DNA of 64,000 nucleotides from Metallyticus violacea (GCA_030762175.1 CM060831.1:81607501-81671500), one strand, 5' to 3'. Shown: positions 11,541 through 23,697, counted from the stretch's first letter. Program-made: numbers and translations. Notes: generated from the letters alone by a model not told the origin.

Positions 11541-12680
11541 TGTATTAATGAATGGATCGAATTATTTTTTTTTTCTTTCATTGTAGGGGCCTAGTTGATA
11601 TGATGGATGGTTTTTTGGCAAAAGTATTCATAAATTCTTCCGTAGAGTAGATTATACTAAAACCAAATCATTTTAAAGAATGGGGTCAAATTCACTACTA
11701 CACAGGCATTTCTTTCAAAAATGAGAATCAAAACCACATGTAGATGTATGAATGGTGTTTTTGGTGCCTTTGAAGAGAAATTTGCATGCGCCCTAAATGT
11801 AAACCAAGATCTGAAGATTCTTTTTAGCAGGTGGGCAGGATTGAAGCCGATACCCTCGCTTAAGATGAGCAAGCAAACCACGGCATGGTTCATGCGGTAA
11901 GAAGGCCAAATTCGGAATTTGTATTTTACCGGGCATTCAAATATTTCCCAGCAATAGGAACAGAACGTGTTGTCTTAACAAATTAAGAAGTTGAAGAGAA
12001 TAACGAAAATATTATAGTGGGAGAGCCAGAGAGAATAAAACAAAATGATTAATATTAAGTTTTAAAAATAAGTATGATTAACATTGCGTTTTGACTAGTA
12101 TAGCAATTAAACAAGAATAGATAGCATGCATAAGAGTGCGAGAAATAATATATTCATAAGGTCTCTCTGACCTTTCAGATGAGGCCTGTTCGCTGACAAA
12201 TTACCTTGCAGAACCAGTCTATTTTTTATTGCCTGACCCCGCGAGAACATCGCTCGCGTCTTACCTTAGAGGAATTTTAAATTATCTTATTCGGCAACTT
12301 TATTGTTAGCTAAATTAGTTAAGCGTAAAATCTTCCGCATCGTCCATCAGTAACTCACACGTCTCGCTGTTAAAACAGGCGACATATTTGCATCTCAGAG
12401 ATATACTACTGCATTATGAAAGATTCAACCCTAGAAGGCAGTAAGTAGTTGCTGGCTATTTAACTGGCGGTACCTTCTGATGACTTAGTAAAATCTGAGC
12501 TCAGCTGATACAAATTTTGGGTATTTTCAGTATTTAAATTTTCCCCATTTAATATCATATGGATTGGTGGCAATAAAAAATATTTGTTTTGTATTTTAAA
12601 CGGGAAAGTTTCATGTATTTTCTTTTGTCGCTAGGGGGGAACCCATTAATTGCTGCTTCAATACTAGTATAGTGTATGTA
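11541..12680. other. Intergenic DNA, no gene seen
   Basis: AT-rich. A perfect 6-bp stem (cgcgag, 7-base loop, ctcgcg) lies at about 12239-12257 but is not followed by a T run and has no evident role. Confidence 0.4.
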
Positions 12681-12986
12681 GATTGATTGATTGATTGATT
12701 GATTGATTTATTTATGGACGCTCTTTAACATCTCAGGTCATCAGCGTCCCATTCAACTCGGGGCGTGAAACGGGCGACAAATTTTGCTCAGAGGCCTCTC
12801 TTTCAGGCTTGAGGTTCTTTATCGTGCCGTAAATGTACGACACGGGACCCACCGCTTTACTTCCCTTCCGAAGGAAGTCATACTTAGGATTTTTACGCCC
12901 GAAGAAATCCATCGGTCCATCGGTTTGAACCCGCGATCTTGCGTTTAGGAGGCAAGTATGGTTACCACTACACCACCAGGACCGAC
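12681..12986 (-). repeat. SINE family 2, full length
   Basis: On the minus strand the element starts at 12986 with gtcggtcctggtggtgtagtgg, a tRNA-like head with box A and then box B (gcgggttcaaacc). It runs through cttccttcggaagggaagtaaag, tttacggcac and the body to ccataaataaatc, and ends in a (CAAT)n tail (GATT repeats at 12681-12708). The anticodon-arm-like cttgcctcctaa-cgcaag recalls tRNA-Arg(CCU), but that origin is tentative. Confidence 0.85.
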
Positions 12987-13087
12987 ACGAACAGCCTGAT
13001 CAGGTGACCAACATATATAAAGAACTAGAGCGTTCCAACAATTACCACTAAAATATACTACAAACAATATTTCGAGCTCAACAGACC

Positions 13088-13313
13088 ATCACAGGTGGCC
13101 TAGTTCGTTAAGACGCAGAGGTTTGGGATTCGATTCCCACCTGGATCGTCCTCCCTGGCTGAGGTTTTCTCTAGATTTTCCTCAGTCCTCATAAATGGCA
13201 AATGCCGGGGAGGCTCCCTATACTTTTTTCCTTAAACAAATCCTTTCCCAATGTATCATTTCATCCATGTATCATCAGTATCCACCGCCTGTGAGGCCTC
13301 AGTAGTAAAAACA
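13088..13313 (+). repeat. SINE family 1, internally shortened
   Basis: The head (caggtggcctagttcgttaagacgc) lacks about 20 bp between box A and box B. The centre also lost the caggcctggaacg block. The 3' end gcctcagtagtaaaaaca is present. Confidence 0.8.
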
Positions 13314-14290
13314 CAATTCAAAAAGAGCTCAACAACTCTTTTTCGGGAAAGAAGTTAGTGTAAATAAAGCGTACACACTTATATTACCTTCCTACAAGAA
13401 GAAATGTTGTTTTAATTGTGTTTTAGTGATGACTCTTGTTTACATATAAGGAGGGAAGCATATGAAACTTTACACAGCCCTATTAAAATTTGCCTCTGAA
13501 ACGAATGCAGAAATTGCAAACACGATTTCAGACAGCATAAAGGAACATATTGAGGAAACTAGTAGGCGAAAATAGAAAAGGAAAGGCAAGGAATTTATTT
13601 CTAATCTATAGATCTTCCTGGTATAATTCCGCTCCTGTCGAATATGAATTAAAACAGGTATGTCAAATGGTAGAGGCACTAAACAGTAATTCAAGATTTG
13701 ACGGTACACTTTACCACTTCCTTCGTCCTCCAGAGCCATCTGCAACTGTTGGTATACCTTGCCCTTCACCAGCAAGCTCCTCTCAAAATATGCCATTTTA
13801 TAGTTTCTGACTGCCAAGTTTTTTGTTTTTGTTTTTTTTTTTGAATTCTTCCGCCTACGTCCGAAAATTCCTTTAAAAGCATTACACCTTATCTATCCAT
13901 TTTAATTCAAAGTAAGTTTGAATTATCTTCCATTAATTTTTAAATTTGATCTTAAGAAAACACAGACCAAATTCTTACTCAAATGGCTGCATGCTAAGAG
14001 CGGCACTGGTCTCAAAGGATAGAGGTTATTTTCTTTGCTTGAATGGAATTTTTCCTTCTAAGAAAACAATATCTGCTCTCCTCTCAAGACCATTAGCGTC
14101 TTAAAGAAGCTAAGAAATTCTTTATTAAAAAGATATTTAGAATCTAGAAGTTTTGAGAGAGATTTTGGTTCTTTGAAACTGTTTTCAAGCTCCTACATCC
14201 AAAAAAAAAAAAAAAAAGTATCAATATCGAAATAAAAAACCATGTAAAAGTATTTCATTAAGAGGTTTCACGCAAAAGAGTTTTCTGATA
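13314..14290. other. Intergenic DNA; unassigned open frames at 13470-13817
   Basis: Overlapping frames exist on both strands at 13470-13817: minus 115 codons (reads KMAYFERSLLVKGKVYQQL) and plus 86 codons. Neither shows a domain I know. The minus frame has a slightly protein-like N-terminus, but there is no splice or conservation evidence. An A tract lies at about 14202-14217. Confidence 0.3.
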
Positions 14291-14296
14291 CCCATA

Positions 14297-14297
<1 letters not shown>

Positions 14298-14336
<39 letters not shown>
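14298..14336. repeat. (ATT)n microsatellite, probable tail of the adjacent LINE
   Basis: The minus-strand LINE fragment starting at 14337 would end in gggacacaataggttatctttata followed by ATA/ATT repeats. The trinucleotide run is therefore best read as its 3' tail. Confidence 0.75.
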
Positions 14337-14905
14337 AAGATAACCTATTGTGTCCCTTAAGGCAAAGTTCTCCTAATAAGTAGGGAAAGCTCGCATTTTC
14401 CTAACGTGGTGAGCTATTCCACGCTAGTTGTTCGTATGCTGTTTAAGACACTCTTTGGTTACTCCACTTCTCACTCCACTAGTTGCTTCTCGAGAGGTTT
14501 CCTTCCTCTTCCTCTTGCTACTCTTGACCTGCATATTCCTTGAAGAGGTCTGTACATCTTCTTCTGGGTCTGCCTTGTGTCCGGGGGTCTCACATGGAGA
14601 TCTTGTAGGTCCACCTATTGTCTTGCATTCTTGCGATGTGTTCGCCCCATTGTCATTTGCTTCTGGTAGCTATTTGTGCGATGTCTGCTTTCGAAATAAC
14701 TGGTTTATTAATACTGTAGGTATTTTGTTCTTCAAAGTTATTCCCAGGATCTTGCGTTGCATTTTTCTTTGCCATATTTGAATTTTGTTCTTTTGTTTTT
14801 CTGTTAGCAACCGTCTGGCACCCATATGGTAATACACAGGTGTCGAGCGTCTGGAATCTGATTTTCTTGTTAGTAAGTCGTAAAGAAAGACATAAATGCT
14901 TTCAT
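14337..14905 (-). mobile_element. RTE-like LINE, 5'-truncated C-terminal fragment
   Basis: Minus-strand frames, shifted and with stops, read QTLDTCVLPYGCQTVA, then QRKMQRKILGITLKNKI, ADIAQIATRSK, HIARMQDNRWTYKISM and DPRTQGRPRRR. This order is typical of the end of RTE/BovB-type LINE proteins, after the RT domain. It aligns over about 400 bp with the plus-strand copy at 41805-42235, which shares the 3' UTR (agctttccctacttattagg). Confidence 0.75.
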
Positions 14906-16062
14906 AGCATTCTTTGTTAGTCCCAGCAATGACGTAGCCAGAATTTTCTCAAGGGAGGGGTTTAGTTTGGTATTCGGAATAATTAGAGGATAACAAGCAG
15001 GAATGGACATTTGGAAGCACAGAACTATCATTTAATTTTAATCGTTATATTAAACCGTTTAATGTTTCAGTAGAATAATAGGGATATTTTAATATTTCAA
15101 TATATAATTACAAAAAAGGAAGATGTCTACATTATTTAGCATATTTAACAGTGTTTCACTTTTACCGAAATTAATTGTACACTCAAGAATGAATGCTATT
15201 AACAGTGCATTAATGTTTCGTTGATCCCCTGGGAGGGTATCGCGGACTACAGTTTGAGAGCTCTAATGCAGTTGTACTAAAATGAAATATTTATCCCAAG
15301 TGATATCCAAACATACGGCGTTGCTATGCCTATATAAAATAATAAGGCAGAGATAAGGAATATAATAATATTAAAATGAAATAAACGTACTTCATGGACA
15401 GCAACAACAAGATACAAGTTTGCATTTTTATCAAACTTCGTTCACTGCCTCCTGTATTCTGAAAATATTAACATACAGCGTAACCGTAAATTGAATTTGT
15501 AACTATGTTAAACATATAACATATAGGTAATGAAACAACATAGTTTTATTTACAAATCATATAAACTGTTTCTCACCTACCTACCTTAAAGGAACAAGAT
15601 TTTGCAACCTACTTGCTTATTCTTGTAAAATTGTAAGTAGAAAAAATACATAAGCCTGTACAACTCTTACATTTGAAGCCAACGCTTCATGACAATGTCT
15701 TAGGGTTTTGTTCCGCTATTTTGTGACTCGTGCCCAACAGGTCTGGGAGAGGATATCAACTGTATTAATAATCACGCGATGAGTACATCTGAATATATAT
15801 AGTAATTTATTATCCGCGCGTTCTCTGGTGTTCTGCCTACGGTAGAAATTGACTACGTAGTGTATAAATTTAGCTGGCGCGATTTCCAAGGAGACGAACT
15901 GCCGTACCTGTGTCGATTTTAGAGCTCATTGTGCGTGAACTGAAGCGAAGTGACATGCGAACCGAGTGTCCCAGCACAATAAATGCCCCCCTTCAAATTA
16001 ACCAAACATTGACGCCACCAAAACAGAGGAGCAAGCAAGCGCCTTGATTTAAACATTCTAAA
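14906..16062. other. Intergenic DNA, no gene seen
   Basis: AT-rich sequence. The last 150 bp (about 15900-16010) are more GC-balanced, but I recognise no gene or repeat. Confidence 0.4.
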
Positions 16063-16880
16063 TATACGAGGTGTGATAAAAAATTAACGGCAATATTTAT
16101 TTTTCTTAAAGAATCGTTATTTATTTATCAACATCAATTCTGTCTCCTTCACAGTAATCCCTCCGAATATAATTCACTTGTGTCAGCGCTTTTTCCAATC
16201 TTGGAAGTTCTTCTGGAACTCACTTTTCTGTATGCCCTTCGCTCCTTCAGCGATTGTGTTTTTACCTCATCAATGGTGGCAAAACGTCCCTTTCATGATT
16301 TTCTTCAGCCTCGGGAATAGAAAGAAGGGGGCTATGGCTGAGGCAACATAACGGTTTTGTTTCTTGCCAAAAAATCACGAGCAAGCAGTGAGGTGTTAGC
16401 AGCAATCTCGCAACAAACTTTGCTGCAATTGTTTCATGCCCAAAACATCCGAAAAAATTGCTTGGCACGAACCAAATGATATACCGATATCATCAGCAAC
16501 CTCTCTGATATGATTCGGCGATTTTCCAGAATCATTTTCTTCGACATTGTCGGCGGTTATTGATGTGCTAGGACGGTAGTCATCTTCAATGTCTTCACGG
16601 CCTCTTTGAAACGTCTGTACCACTCGTAAGCTCTTGTCTTGCTCATACGGAATAAAGTGCAACAAAGTATTCGAAATGTTGACTGTGGCTTTTGGCGATA
16701 CTACTATTAACCTTCTTCTTTTAAACAGTGGCATAAGAGTTGTCCTTTTTCTCTGTATAGCCAGCCGTTGGCGCTATTCCATTTCTGACGGGCTAGCGTA
16801 GGCAGTTACACCAGAAAACTTTCTCCTTTGACGACATAAATTGAAATATTAAAGTTATATCTCATGATACCACACGTATA
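16063..16880 (-). mobile_element. Mariner family B, copy 1, internally deleted
   Basis: The left end (tacgaggtgtgataaaaaattaacggcaatattt) matches the left end of the full copy at 34156. The right end (ataccacacgtata) is a worn counterpart. About 480 bp of the catalytic region are missing: the sequence jumps from gtgaggtgttagcagca to acaaactttgctgc. The remaining N-terminal frame (16396-16734) keeps NISNTLLHF, VVQTFQRGREDIEDDYRPSTS and the second HTH region. Confidence 0.8.
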
Positions 16881-16906
16881 TATGTGTGTGTGTGTGTGTG
16901 TGTGTT
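16881..16906. repeat. (TG)n microsatellite
   Basis: A short TG run directly at the outer edge of mariner B1. Confidence 0.9.
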
Positions 16907-17002
16907 TCTTAATTTTACATATTACATCATATCATCTTTATAAATATATTCGTGTAAATTTCACATTTATATCTTATTTTAACCAACTTTTTCAATATTA
17001 GT

Positions 17003-17514
17003 TATACGAGATGGTATGCAGAATATTCGGGATTGGTGCTGCCATCTGGTCAAAAACTTACTTTGAGACCAATGACCGCCGTCACCCTCGAAGTAGTACC
17101 CTTCCACACGTATACACCGATCCCAGTGATTCTGCCATTTTCCAAGTGCATCTTGGAAGTGATGAGGGTGTTTTCTTTCTTTCTTTGAGGGTGTTTAGTA
17201 CAGACAGCGTTTCTTCTTGAATCCTCCCAATTGTGTCGATCTGACGTTCTTTCAACTTGATTTTCAGTTTGGGGAATAGAGTGATGTCGCAGGGTGCCAA
17301 ATCAGGCGAATACGGTTGGTGGGGGACAACCGTCAATTTGTTTTTTGTCAAAAGCTCCTGGTGAATAAGGAATTGTGACAGGGCGCATTATCCTGATGCA
17401 ACAGCCCCTCATTCATCAGAGGTGCCAGTGTTGCCACCTAGCGGTACAAAACTCTACTGCAACTACTGTCGAGATGGCAGCACCAGTTCCGAATATTGTG
17501 GATACCACCTTGTA
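17003..17514 (-). mobile_element. Mariner family A, copy 2, MITE-sized deletion derivative
   Basis: Both inverted repeats are well kept (tatacgagatggtatgcagaatattcgg at left, gaatattgtggataccacctt at right) but only about 512 bp remain. Compared with copy 1 the deletion runs from just after the HDNAP region to near the 5' UTR, so almost all of the N-terminus is gone. The remaining C-terminal frame (17082-17351) keeps YSPDLAPCD, better than copy 1. Confidence 0.85.
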
Positions 17515-17649
17515 GATCAATTCATTACTTTTAGCGCTTAAAAGCTCAGCTTTTAAGATTTTAATTTTGACCATAAATTTAAATAAAATATTTTCTTTGA
17601 GAAGTTGTTAAGGAAACAGAAAATAAAGCGCAATAGTTAGTGAAAACTC

Positions 17650-18060
17650 GTTTCTTAAGGGTATGATTGATAAAGTTGCCACAAGTTAAAGCGGTGGACA
17701 GAGAGTCGTAATATAGGTATTCTTCACTCTAGGCACCCAACACAACACAGCGGACACCATTCATAACGTGGTAATGACTGATTATAGAGATTTGCTTTGG
17801 TCGACAGCTGCGTCTTTCACCTCCGTCTTGTGACATTATGGATCCATAGCAGTATTGCAGGTAGCATGTGATTAATAGGCTAACCCCCGCCAGTTGCCTC
17901 TCTAGACCATAAGATGCAACCTCTCTACCAGGCAGCTCTCCAATTGTCCTCACGAAACTGAATGAAACCCGTTCCAGATCTCCACAACTTAGAAATATTC
18001 CAAGCAAATCCCAGGTATTGAACTCGGTACTCTTCGGACAGCTGTCGGCAACGCTGAAGT
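17650..18060 (-). repeat. Possible tRNA-headed SINE (family 5), single copy
   Basis: On the minus strand the block reads agagtaccgagttcaatacctggg, a plausible worn box B, followed by about 330 bp of sequence more GC-balanced than its surroundings. It contains a 121-codon frame (17729-18094) with no known domain. There is no second copy in the window, so the SINE call rests on the box B likeness only. Confidence 0.35.
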
Positions 18061-18926
18061 TTAAACCAAGAAGGCTTTGCAATACGGAAAACATATCAGT
18101 TTAGAGGTTACTATATAACTCACATTTAACAGTTTTACACCCGTGCCACTAAAACTTTGCACTTGACAACATCAGTTCATGTAATGTTGGCAATGCTGTG
18201 TTGCAACAGCCACCAACTGCTTAACGGCTTAACGGTGGGTATTTTAGATTTTCAAATGTATATGCATAAGTGTAGTAATAATAAAATACTTCATACAGAA
18301 TTATTTATAACCACAATTAAATTGCTATATATAGAAATGAAAACATAAAAATAACAAATCTTCGACAGTGAGAGACTGTGAAAATACTTGCTCATAATTT
18401 TAACAGCTTCGAGCCGTTACAGTATTCTAACAGCATTTTGCATTCAACACCTCGACGTAAAGGATTAGGTATCACTCCGCGAAACACTCTGTATATGACA
18501 TCTTCGGGACTCTTTCTAACTGCTAAAAATTATACATTTCAATTAATCAGGACATCTCAATTCAAATTCAGCTGTAAACGCAACAAGAAAAAGCGACAAC
18601 ACAGTAGTTTCTACGTCACTAATGACTGACCAAAAATGCTACTTTGAAATTGGTCAGAGGGTGCAACGGGTAGCATTCCTCATTTGTTAACTGAATGATT
18701 GTCAACTGAAAAGACATCTGTCAAGTGCAAGTGCTGCAAGTGCTGCCCTTTCGATAAATAGCAATGCATTTTCGAAGAGTTCCGATTGCAAGAGAATTTC
18801 GATGAGTTCTTGAGAACTTCTGAGCATACTTAAAATAATTCTGACTTTTATCACTTTAACTAGAATAACCGTGATTTCTCTTCCGCCTCAGAGATAATGC
18901 TGACAAAAATCATTTGGATTCTTACG
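18061..18926. other. Intergenic DNA, no gene seen
   Basis: AT-rich. A local direct repeat (aagtgcaagtgctgcaagtgctgcc, about 18722-18746) is the only pattern noted. Confidence 0.4.
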
Positions 18927-19012
18927 TCCGGAAAATAAAATCCATTGACTCTGACCGGGATTGAACCCCGATCTAGTGTCTACGAGGGAAGTATGGTTAC
19001 CACTACACAGTC
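18927..19012 (-). repeat. SINE family 2, head fragment
   Basis: Only the tRNA-like end remains: tacgtccggaaaa, then ccattgactctgaccggg, box B (gggattgaaccccg) and aagtatggttaccactacac in the same order as other family 2 copies. Confidence 0.7.
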
Positions 19013-19370
19013 AAGACTTAAAGTTATAAATGTGACACTCACCTCCTTACGGGGTTGAAGTTCACAGGTAAATCTTATACGCTACTGAGATAGAATTAGC
19101 TTCATTTACCAACCTGTAATCAAAACAGAAAAAACACAACCATATTTAACTTGCATAGATGAGGGTCATGCGGACGTGAGAAATATGTTAAAGTAAATAT
19201 AGTTAACTACTCCACATTTCAATATGTACACCCTAAGAAAAAAAAATTGCAAAGTCTAGAAGCATTAATAAGTTCTCCTGGCCCAGCGCTCGGCCCAAAT
19301 GCCTCTCTCTGCATGCGGTCTTAACAACCTTTAGCTTCAATCTATAACCTCATTGAATACTCACTTCTTA

Positions 19371-19440
19371 GCAGGGTGATCTGGTAGTCAAGCAATTGGG
19401 AGCTACTGGAGTTCGAACCCTACTGATAAGAGAATTGTTT
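19371..19440 (+). repeat. tRNA-like sequence, possibly a short SINE head
   Basis: A box A-like tctggtagtcaagc is followed about 25 bp later by a good box B (gagttcgaaccct). The stems do not close into a tRNA cloverleaf that I can see. It is more likely a SINE remnant than a tRNA gene. Confidence 0.35.
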
Positions 19441-19697
19441 TATTTGTTATTTTTTGTAAGCAAAAGTAATGTTTAGTATACACATGATATAAATATCATT
19501 TGCAAAGGCTTTTTGAACTTTAAAGCATTTATGCTCGCACAAAATAAAACAAAGCAAAATGTAAAGTAATATTCCTTTATAAAAGAAATAGGACATTAAC
19601 AATTCTTTTTAGTTATTCACTTTTATTTTGTAAAAGAAAATGATTAATTTATATTTTAAGTTTAAGTACAATTTTTTGCAAGTAAAAACGTGTTTAA

Positions 19698-20540
19698 TAC
19701 AGAGAGTGTAAAAATGTATACACGCTTCAAGCAAAGAAAAAACTGTTTTAACATAACAAAACTGAATTCGCACAAACAGAAAATGATGAACACTAATCAT
19801 CTTAGACTTTTACAGTTACAATAGTTGCTCAAAATGCCCATCATCGGCGTCGATACACTTCTGAGTACGTTGAACTATTGATTGAGCAACGTTTGCGAAA
19901 GTGTCCTCAGCAATTGCAGCACATACCGTTTCAATTTCTTCCCGAAGTGCTGTCAGTGTAGCTGGTTTTCTACGGTATACAACATCCTTAAGAGTTCCCC
20001 ATAGGTAGAAGTCCAATGGAGTTACATTCTGAGCGGTCCTACCCAGTGTCTTGGAAGATTGTCATCAAAGTAAGCACGTACATATCGTTGGTAATGTTGT
20101 GGTGCACCATCCTGTTGCATACGGTACCATGAATTCTCAAATTTGTCTCGAATACGTGCAATTGTTACTCACATTGGCTGTTCTGTTCTGTACACACGTC
20201 TCCATCGCCTTTGAACTTCAACAAAATTCTCGGTTTTTTCCAACACAACTCCAAAATTGCTTTACGCTCTTCAAACGATAATCTTGGCGCTATTTTGTTG
20301 TAGCAACGCTATTATAACGTAAATGAGTTACGTCTGTTTACAGAACATCATATGATAATGTTGGCTTCATTTGTTCATTGTTAATTTACCTGTCACGTAG
20401 CAACCCTATCATAGTGTGAGTCACACCTGTTTACAGAACATCATACTACACATTACTGTTGTTTTTCGGTCCAACTTTAAAATATATTAAATAGATATCT
20501 ACTGTGAAAGTATGAATACATTTTTGGCACCCTCGGTATA
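19698..20540 (-). mobile_element. Family D (DD41D mariner-like), copy 1, internally deleted
   Basis: Bounded by inverted repeats: acagagagtgtaaaaatgtatac at left and gtatgaatacatttttggcaccctcggta at right. The element reads right to left. Its start codon is ATA where the sister copies have ATG (about 20290). The N-terminal stub leads to QQDGAP after a large deletion, then a frameshift, then MDFYLWGTLKDVVYRRKPAT and the C-terminus ending FEQLL at 19816. Two subterminal repeats (gtagcaac...tgtttacagaacatcat) lie at about 20299-20360 and 20398-20450. Confidence 0.8.
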
Positions 20541-20838
20541 TGTATTAATATATAAACATCAGTTGCAAAGGCTTCTTTCAATTTTAATACATTTATGCTC
20601 ATACAAAACAAAATAAATACGAAATTAATAATTATTTTTAATTTAAATAAAGGCTATTTATATTTTCTTATTACTTTTTCACTTTAGAATATTTATTAAT
20701 GAAGCATTTATTAGAGAATTCCGAAGGAATGAAGCTAATGTGATTGCATCCATTTCTTCAAATCTCCACCGTTTCTACCTACTAGGCTCCGTAAATGACA
20801 ATGAAAAAAATATATAATATATGTGTATATATGTCTTA

Positions 20839-21161
20839 GTTACATGTTTTACAATAACATTTAAATAACATTTCAAAGCCAATGAAAATCGATGTAACTT
20901 TCGATTGTTTTTATTTGCTTAGTACATTGTAAATGCTTTTAAATAGTGACATGTTTTTGTTTTATTAAAACACATGAATATCATTTTCTTAAATACGCAA
21001 CGTAACTCGAAACTTTATGTTATTTCTCTCTGTTTTAGTGAATGTAAAGATGACACCAAGGGCTCAGTTCATATAACATGTTTACATTTAAAATATTTAA
21101 AAATACTCACACAGTATAGCTTTGTCTATCAGTGGTCATATATTTCATTTTATTAATAGTA

Positions 21162-21192
<31 letters not shown>

Positions 21193-21411
21193 TGGTTTGA
21201 TAATAATTCTAAAATTGGTTTCTCTTTTGTAATACTTACAGATTGCAAGAATTCTAATTCTGTTCCCCCAAATACAGTAATGATATAACTTATTTCATTT
21301 CATTAATTAATAAGGTCTAATTTATGTTTTATATTAATTTTTAAATTTACTCTACCGAGTGAGGAATTCGCTTAGTTTACGCAGTTCTTGTGTGATCGAC
21401 TTTTTGTTCTT
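20839..21411 (-). repeat. R element, 5' half, inverted
   Basis: The reverse complement matches the first half of the R element, from aaaagtcgatcacacaag (21411) to aaatgttattgtaaaacatgtaac (20839). An ATT tract at 21164-21192 sits at the conserved microsatellite position. The matching 3' half is at 22245-23010 on the plus strand. Confidence 0.75.
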
Positions 21412-21736
21412 TTCCCATTCCTTTATTTAAAATATCCCCTCGACTAAATAAGGTGTATAAAATGTTATGTCCACTTATACAAAATAGTTTATAGTCTTGC
21501 AGCATGGAAATCCCCCATGCAGATGGGTGTATTTTATGATTAAATATTAACAGGCTGTTAAGTACTTGTGAGGCACTATATAAAATTTTGCAATATAACA
21601 ACGTAATAAATTAGTTTTAATAAACATCCTCTAAAAGATGCTAAAGTTAGAAACAGTTGGCCATTATACATCAAGTGTACTACTGTGTTTTCCCTCAGAA
21701 CTTGCATGTTAAGGGTTTCCTGTTGTTGAAGGTACT

Positions 21737-21767
<31 letters not shown>

Positions 21768-22244
21768 TCTGTGGTAAATTACTTTTAAATTGTGGTTTCA
21801 AAACTTAAAATTAATTGCAGTATAGTGCTGTACACTGAATAATTGTTTGAAATTTCGCAAACGTATATTTATAAATAAAATTTATGCTGTAAAATTTAAC
21901 CTAATTTCAAAGAAAGACTCAAAATGGTCGTTTTAACAAGCGCTGAATCAGAGAACGTTAATGCCAGCCGTTCCCACACGAGGCAGTACACCATCAAAAT
22001 GCCAACTTAACAAAGTGACTGGCGGGGATTTATAACTTTTCTCTGAAATGCAATCCCGGAACCTCGCCCAGCTGACGAACCATCAACATGAGCAAGTTTT
22101 TCTCACACACTTTGTAGGAAAGCGGTCAATTTTAAATAAAACAAACAAAATGTGGAAATGCATGACTCCAGCAGGTGACCTATCTAGTTACTAGGTTAGA
22201 ATTCATGTTACACATGCATTTTTAATATGTAGCTTTTACAAGTA
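21412..22244. other. Single-copy DNA between the two halves of an R element; poly(T) at 21741-21766
   Basis: No match to the upstream flanks of other R copies that I can see. It holds a 26-bp T run and no gene. Confidence 0.45.
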
Positions 22245-23010
22245 ACGTTAAATATTCTTGTAGTAAAAACATATGACGTAAATGTTTTCTGAAGGTTATT
22301 ACAGAGCGCTCTTACAAACAAATATAATTCTCAAACACATATTAGATTAATATTTCACATTTGCTATCTTCACGACGATATTTTTGTTAAATATAAAACA
22401 TATGCAACGTTATAAATACAGGTTATATGATGAATTAATTTGCCCTTTTATTTTATAAACAATATACAGAAAATTAAATGCAAGAGCGCTTTTTAAATTT
22501 CAGTTTTTTAAGTATATCTCAACTCCTAACGCTCAACTTCCATAATTTTCAGAAACTGATATTTTATTATTTTATTTAATGGCGTATACCGTTTTAGCTG
22601 TGAAGAAAAATATTGATGCCGCTAGAGCAATTTTTAAATTTTGGGTTTCAGGTAAACACCAGTCCTATTTTCCGGAACTATATTTCTCATTTTATTTACG
22701 ATAGTATATAGTATGTACAGAGTTTCGTTGCAAAATGCAAAAATGGGTGCCACTAGGGTAATTTTTAAATTTTGAGTTTCAGGCAAACTCCCACTCTTAA
22801 TAATATGCTCTCACCGATTTTTGGAAATTATTATTTTTATTTGATTTAAAGACATATGCGGAGTTTCGTTGGGAAAGAACAAACATTAATGCTATTAGAG
22901 CGATTTTTAAATTTTGGGTTTCAGGTTACCCGCTCCCCTTCATAATAGTCCGATTTCACTGATTTTCAGAAACTGTTTTTCTTATTTTACTTCATAGGCA
23001 TATTTCACGT
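22245..23010 (+). repeat. R element, 3' half
   Basis: Starts at attcttgtagtaaaaacatatgacgtaaatg, the point in the R consensus where the inverted half at 20839 stops, with about 25 bp of overlap. It continues through the conserved block into four or five minisatellite units (gccgctagagcaatttttaaattttggg and variants) and fades out near 23010 without the usual tail. Confidence 0.75.
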
Positions 23011-23475
23011 TTCTTTATGTATTTGATTATAAAATTACTAACAAAAACGTAAACATATCGAAGTATTTGTATATCTGTTTGTATGCATGCAGATTTGTGT
23101 GTATATATATTTGCGTTACCTATACAATGCTCTGAAAGTTTACTCAGAGATAGAGAAATGGCAGCTACATTTTACATAAAGCGCGTATACCACCTGGTTT
23201 AAATCTTACGTATTAATTCCCCCACCCCCCTCACGCTCTCATTTCTAGTTTCATTTGTTTCCATGCATAACGTTATCTTCGATACTCAATATTTACTTTT
23301 ATCACCGTCACTTGTCTTCTTGCCGTAGAAGGACTCCACGAGTCCGAAATATCGCGATCTCAAGTGTGACTTTTTCTTTGTGTTTTATCCTTTTCTATTA
23401 TTGTAATTACTGTTAATGTTATAAAGACGATATTAGCATGTACGGCAGTAAGACCCATACGATAGTTGTATTTAT
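23011..23475. other. Intergenic DNA, no gene seen
   Basis: AT-rich with a short pyrimidine-rich stretch at about 23218-23240. No gene or repeat recognised. Confidence 0.4.
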
Positions 23476-23697
23476 ACCGCCAAGGATGGCCGAGGTCGTT
23501 ATGGAGCGGACTAGTGAGCCGGAGATCTGGGGTTCGAATCCCGTAAGGACCGTCCTCCCTAACTGTGGTATTTTCTAGGTTTCCTTCAGTCTTCATAAAT
23601 GGCAAATGCCGGAGAAGTACTCTAAACTTAGGCCTGGAACGTTTCCTTCCTTAAAAATCCTATCCCAATATATAATTTCATCTCAGGTATCATGAGG
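23476..23697 (+). repeat. SINE family 1, 3'-truncated
   Basis: Good head (gccaaggatggccgaggtcgtt, box B ggttcgaatcccg) and body. It stops after atctcaggtatcatgagg, lacking the last 60 bp of the family. Confidence 0.85.

Noticed and set aside
12239..12257. Hairpin as a terminator
   Set aside because: Rho-independent terminators are not expected in an insect genome and no T run follows.
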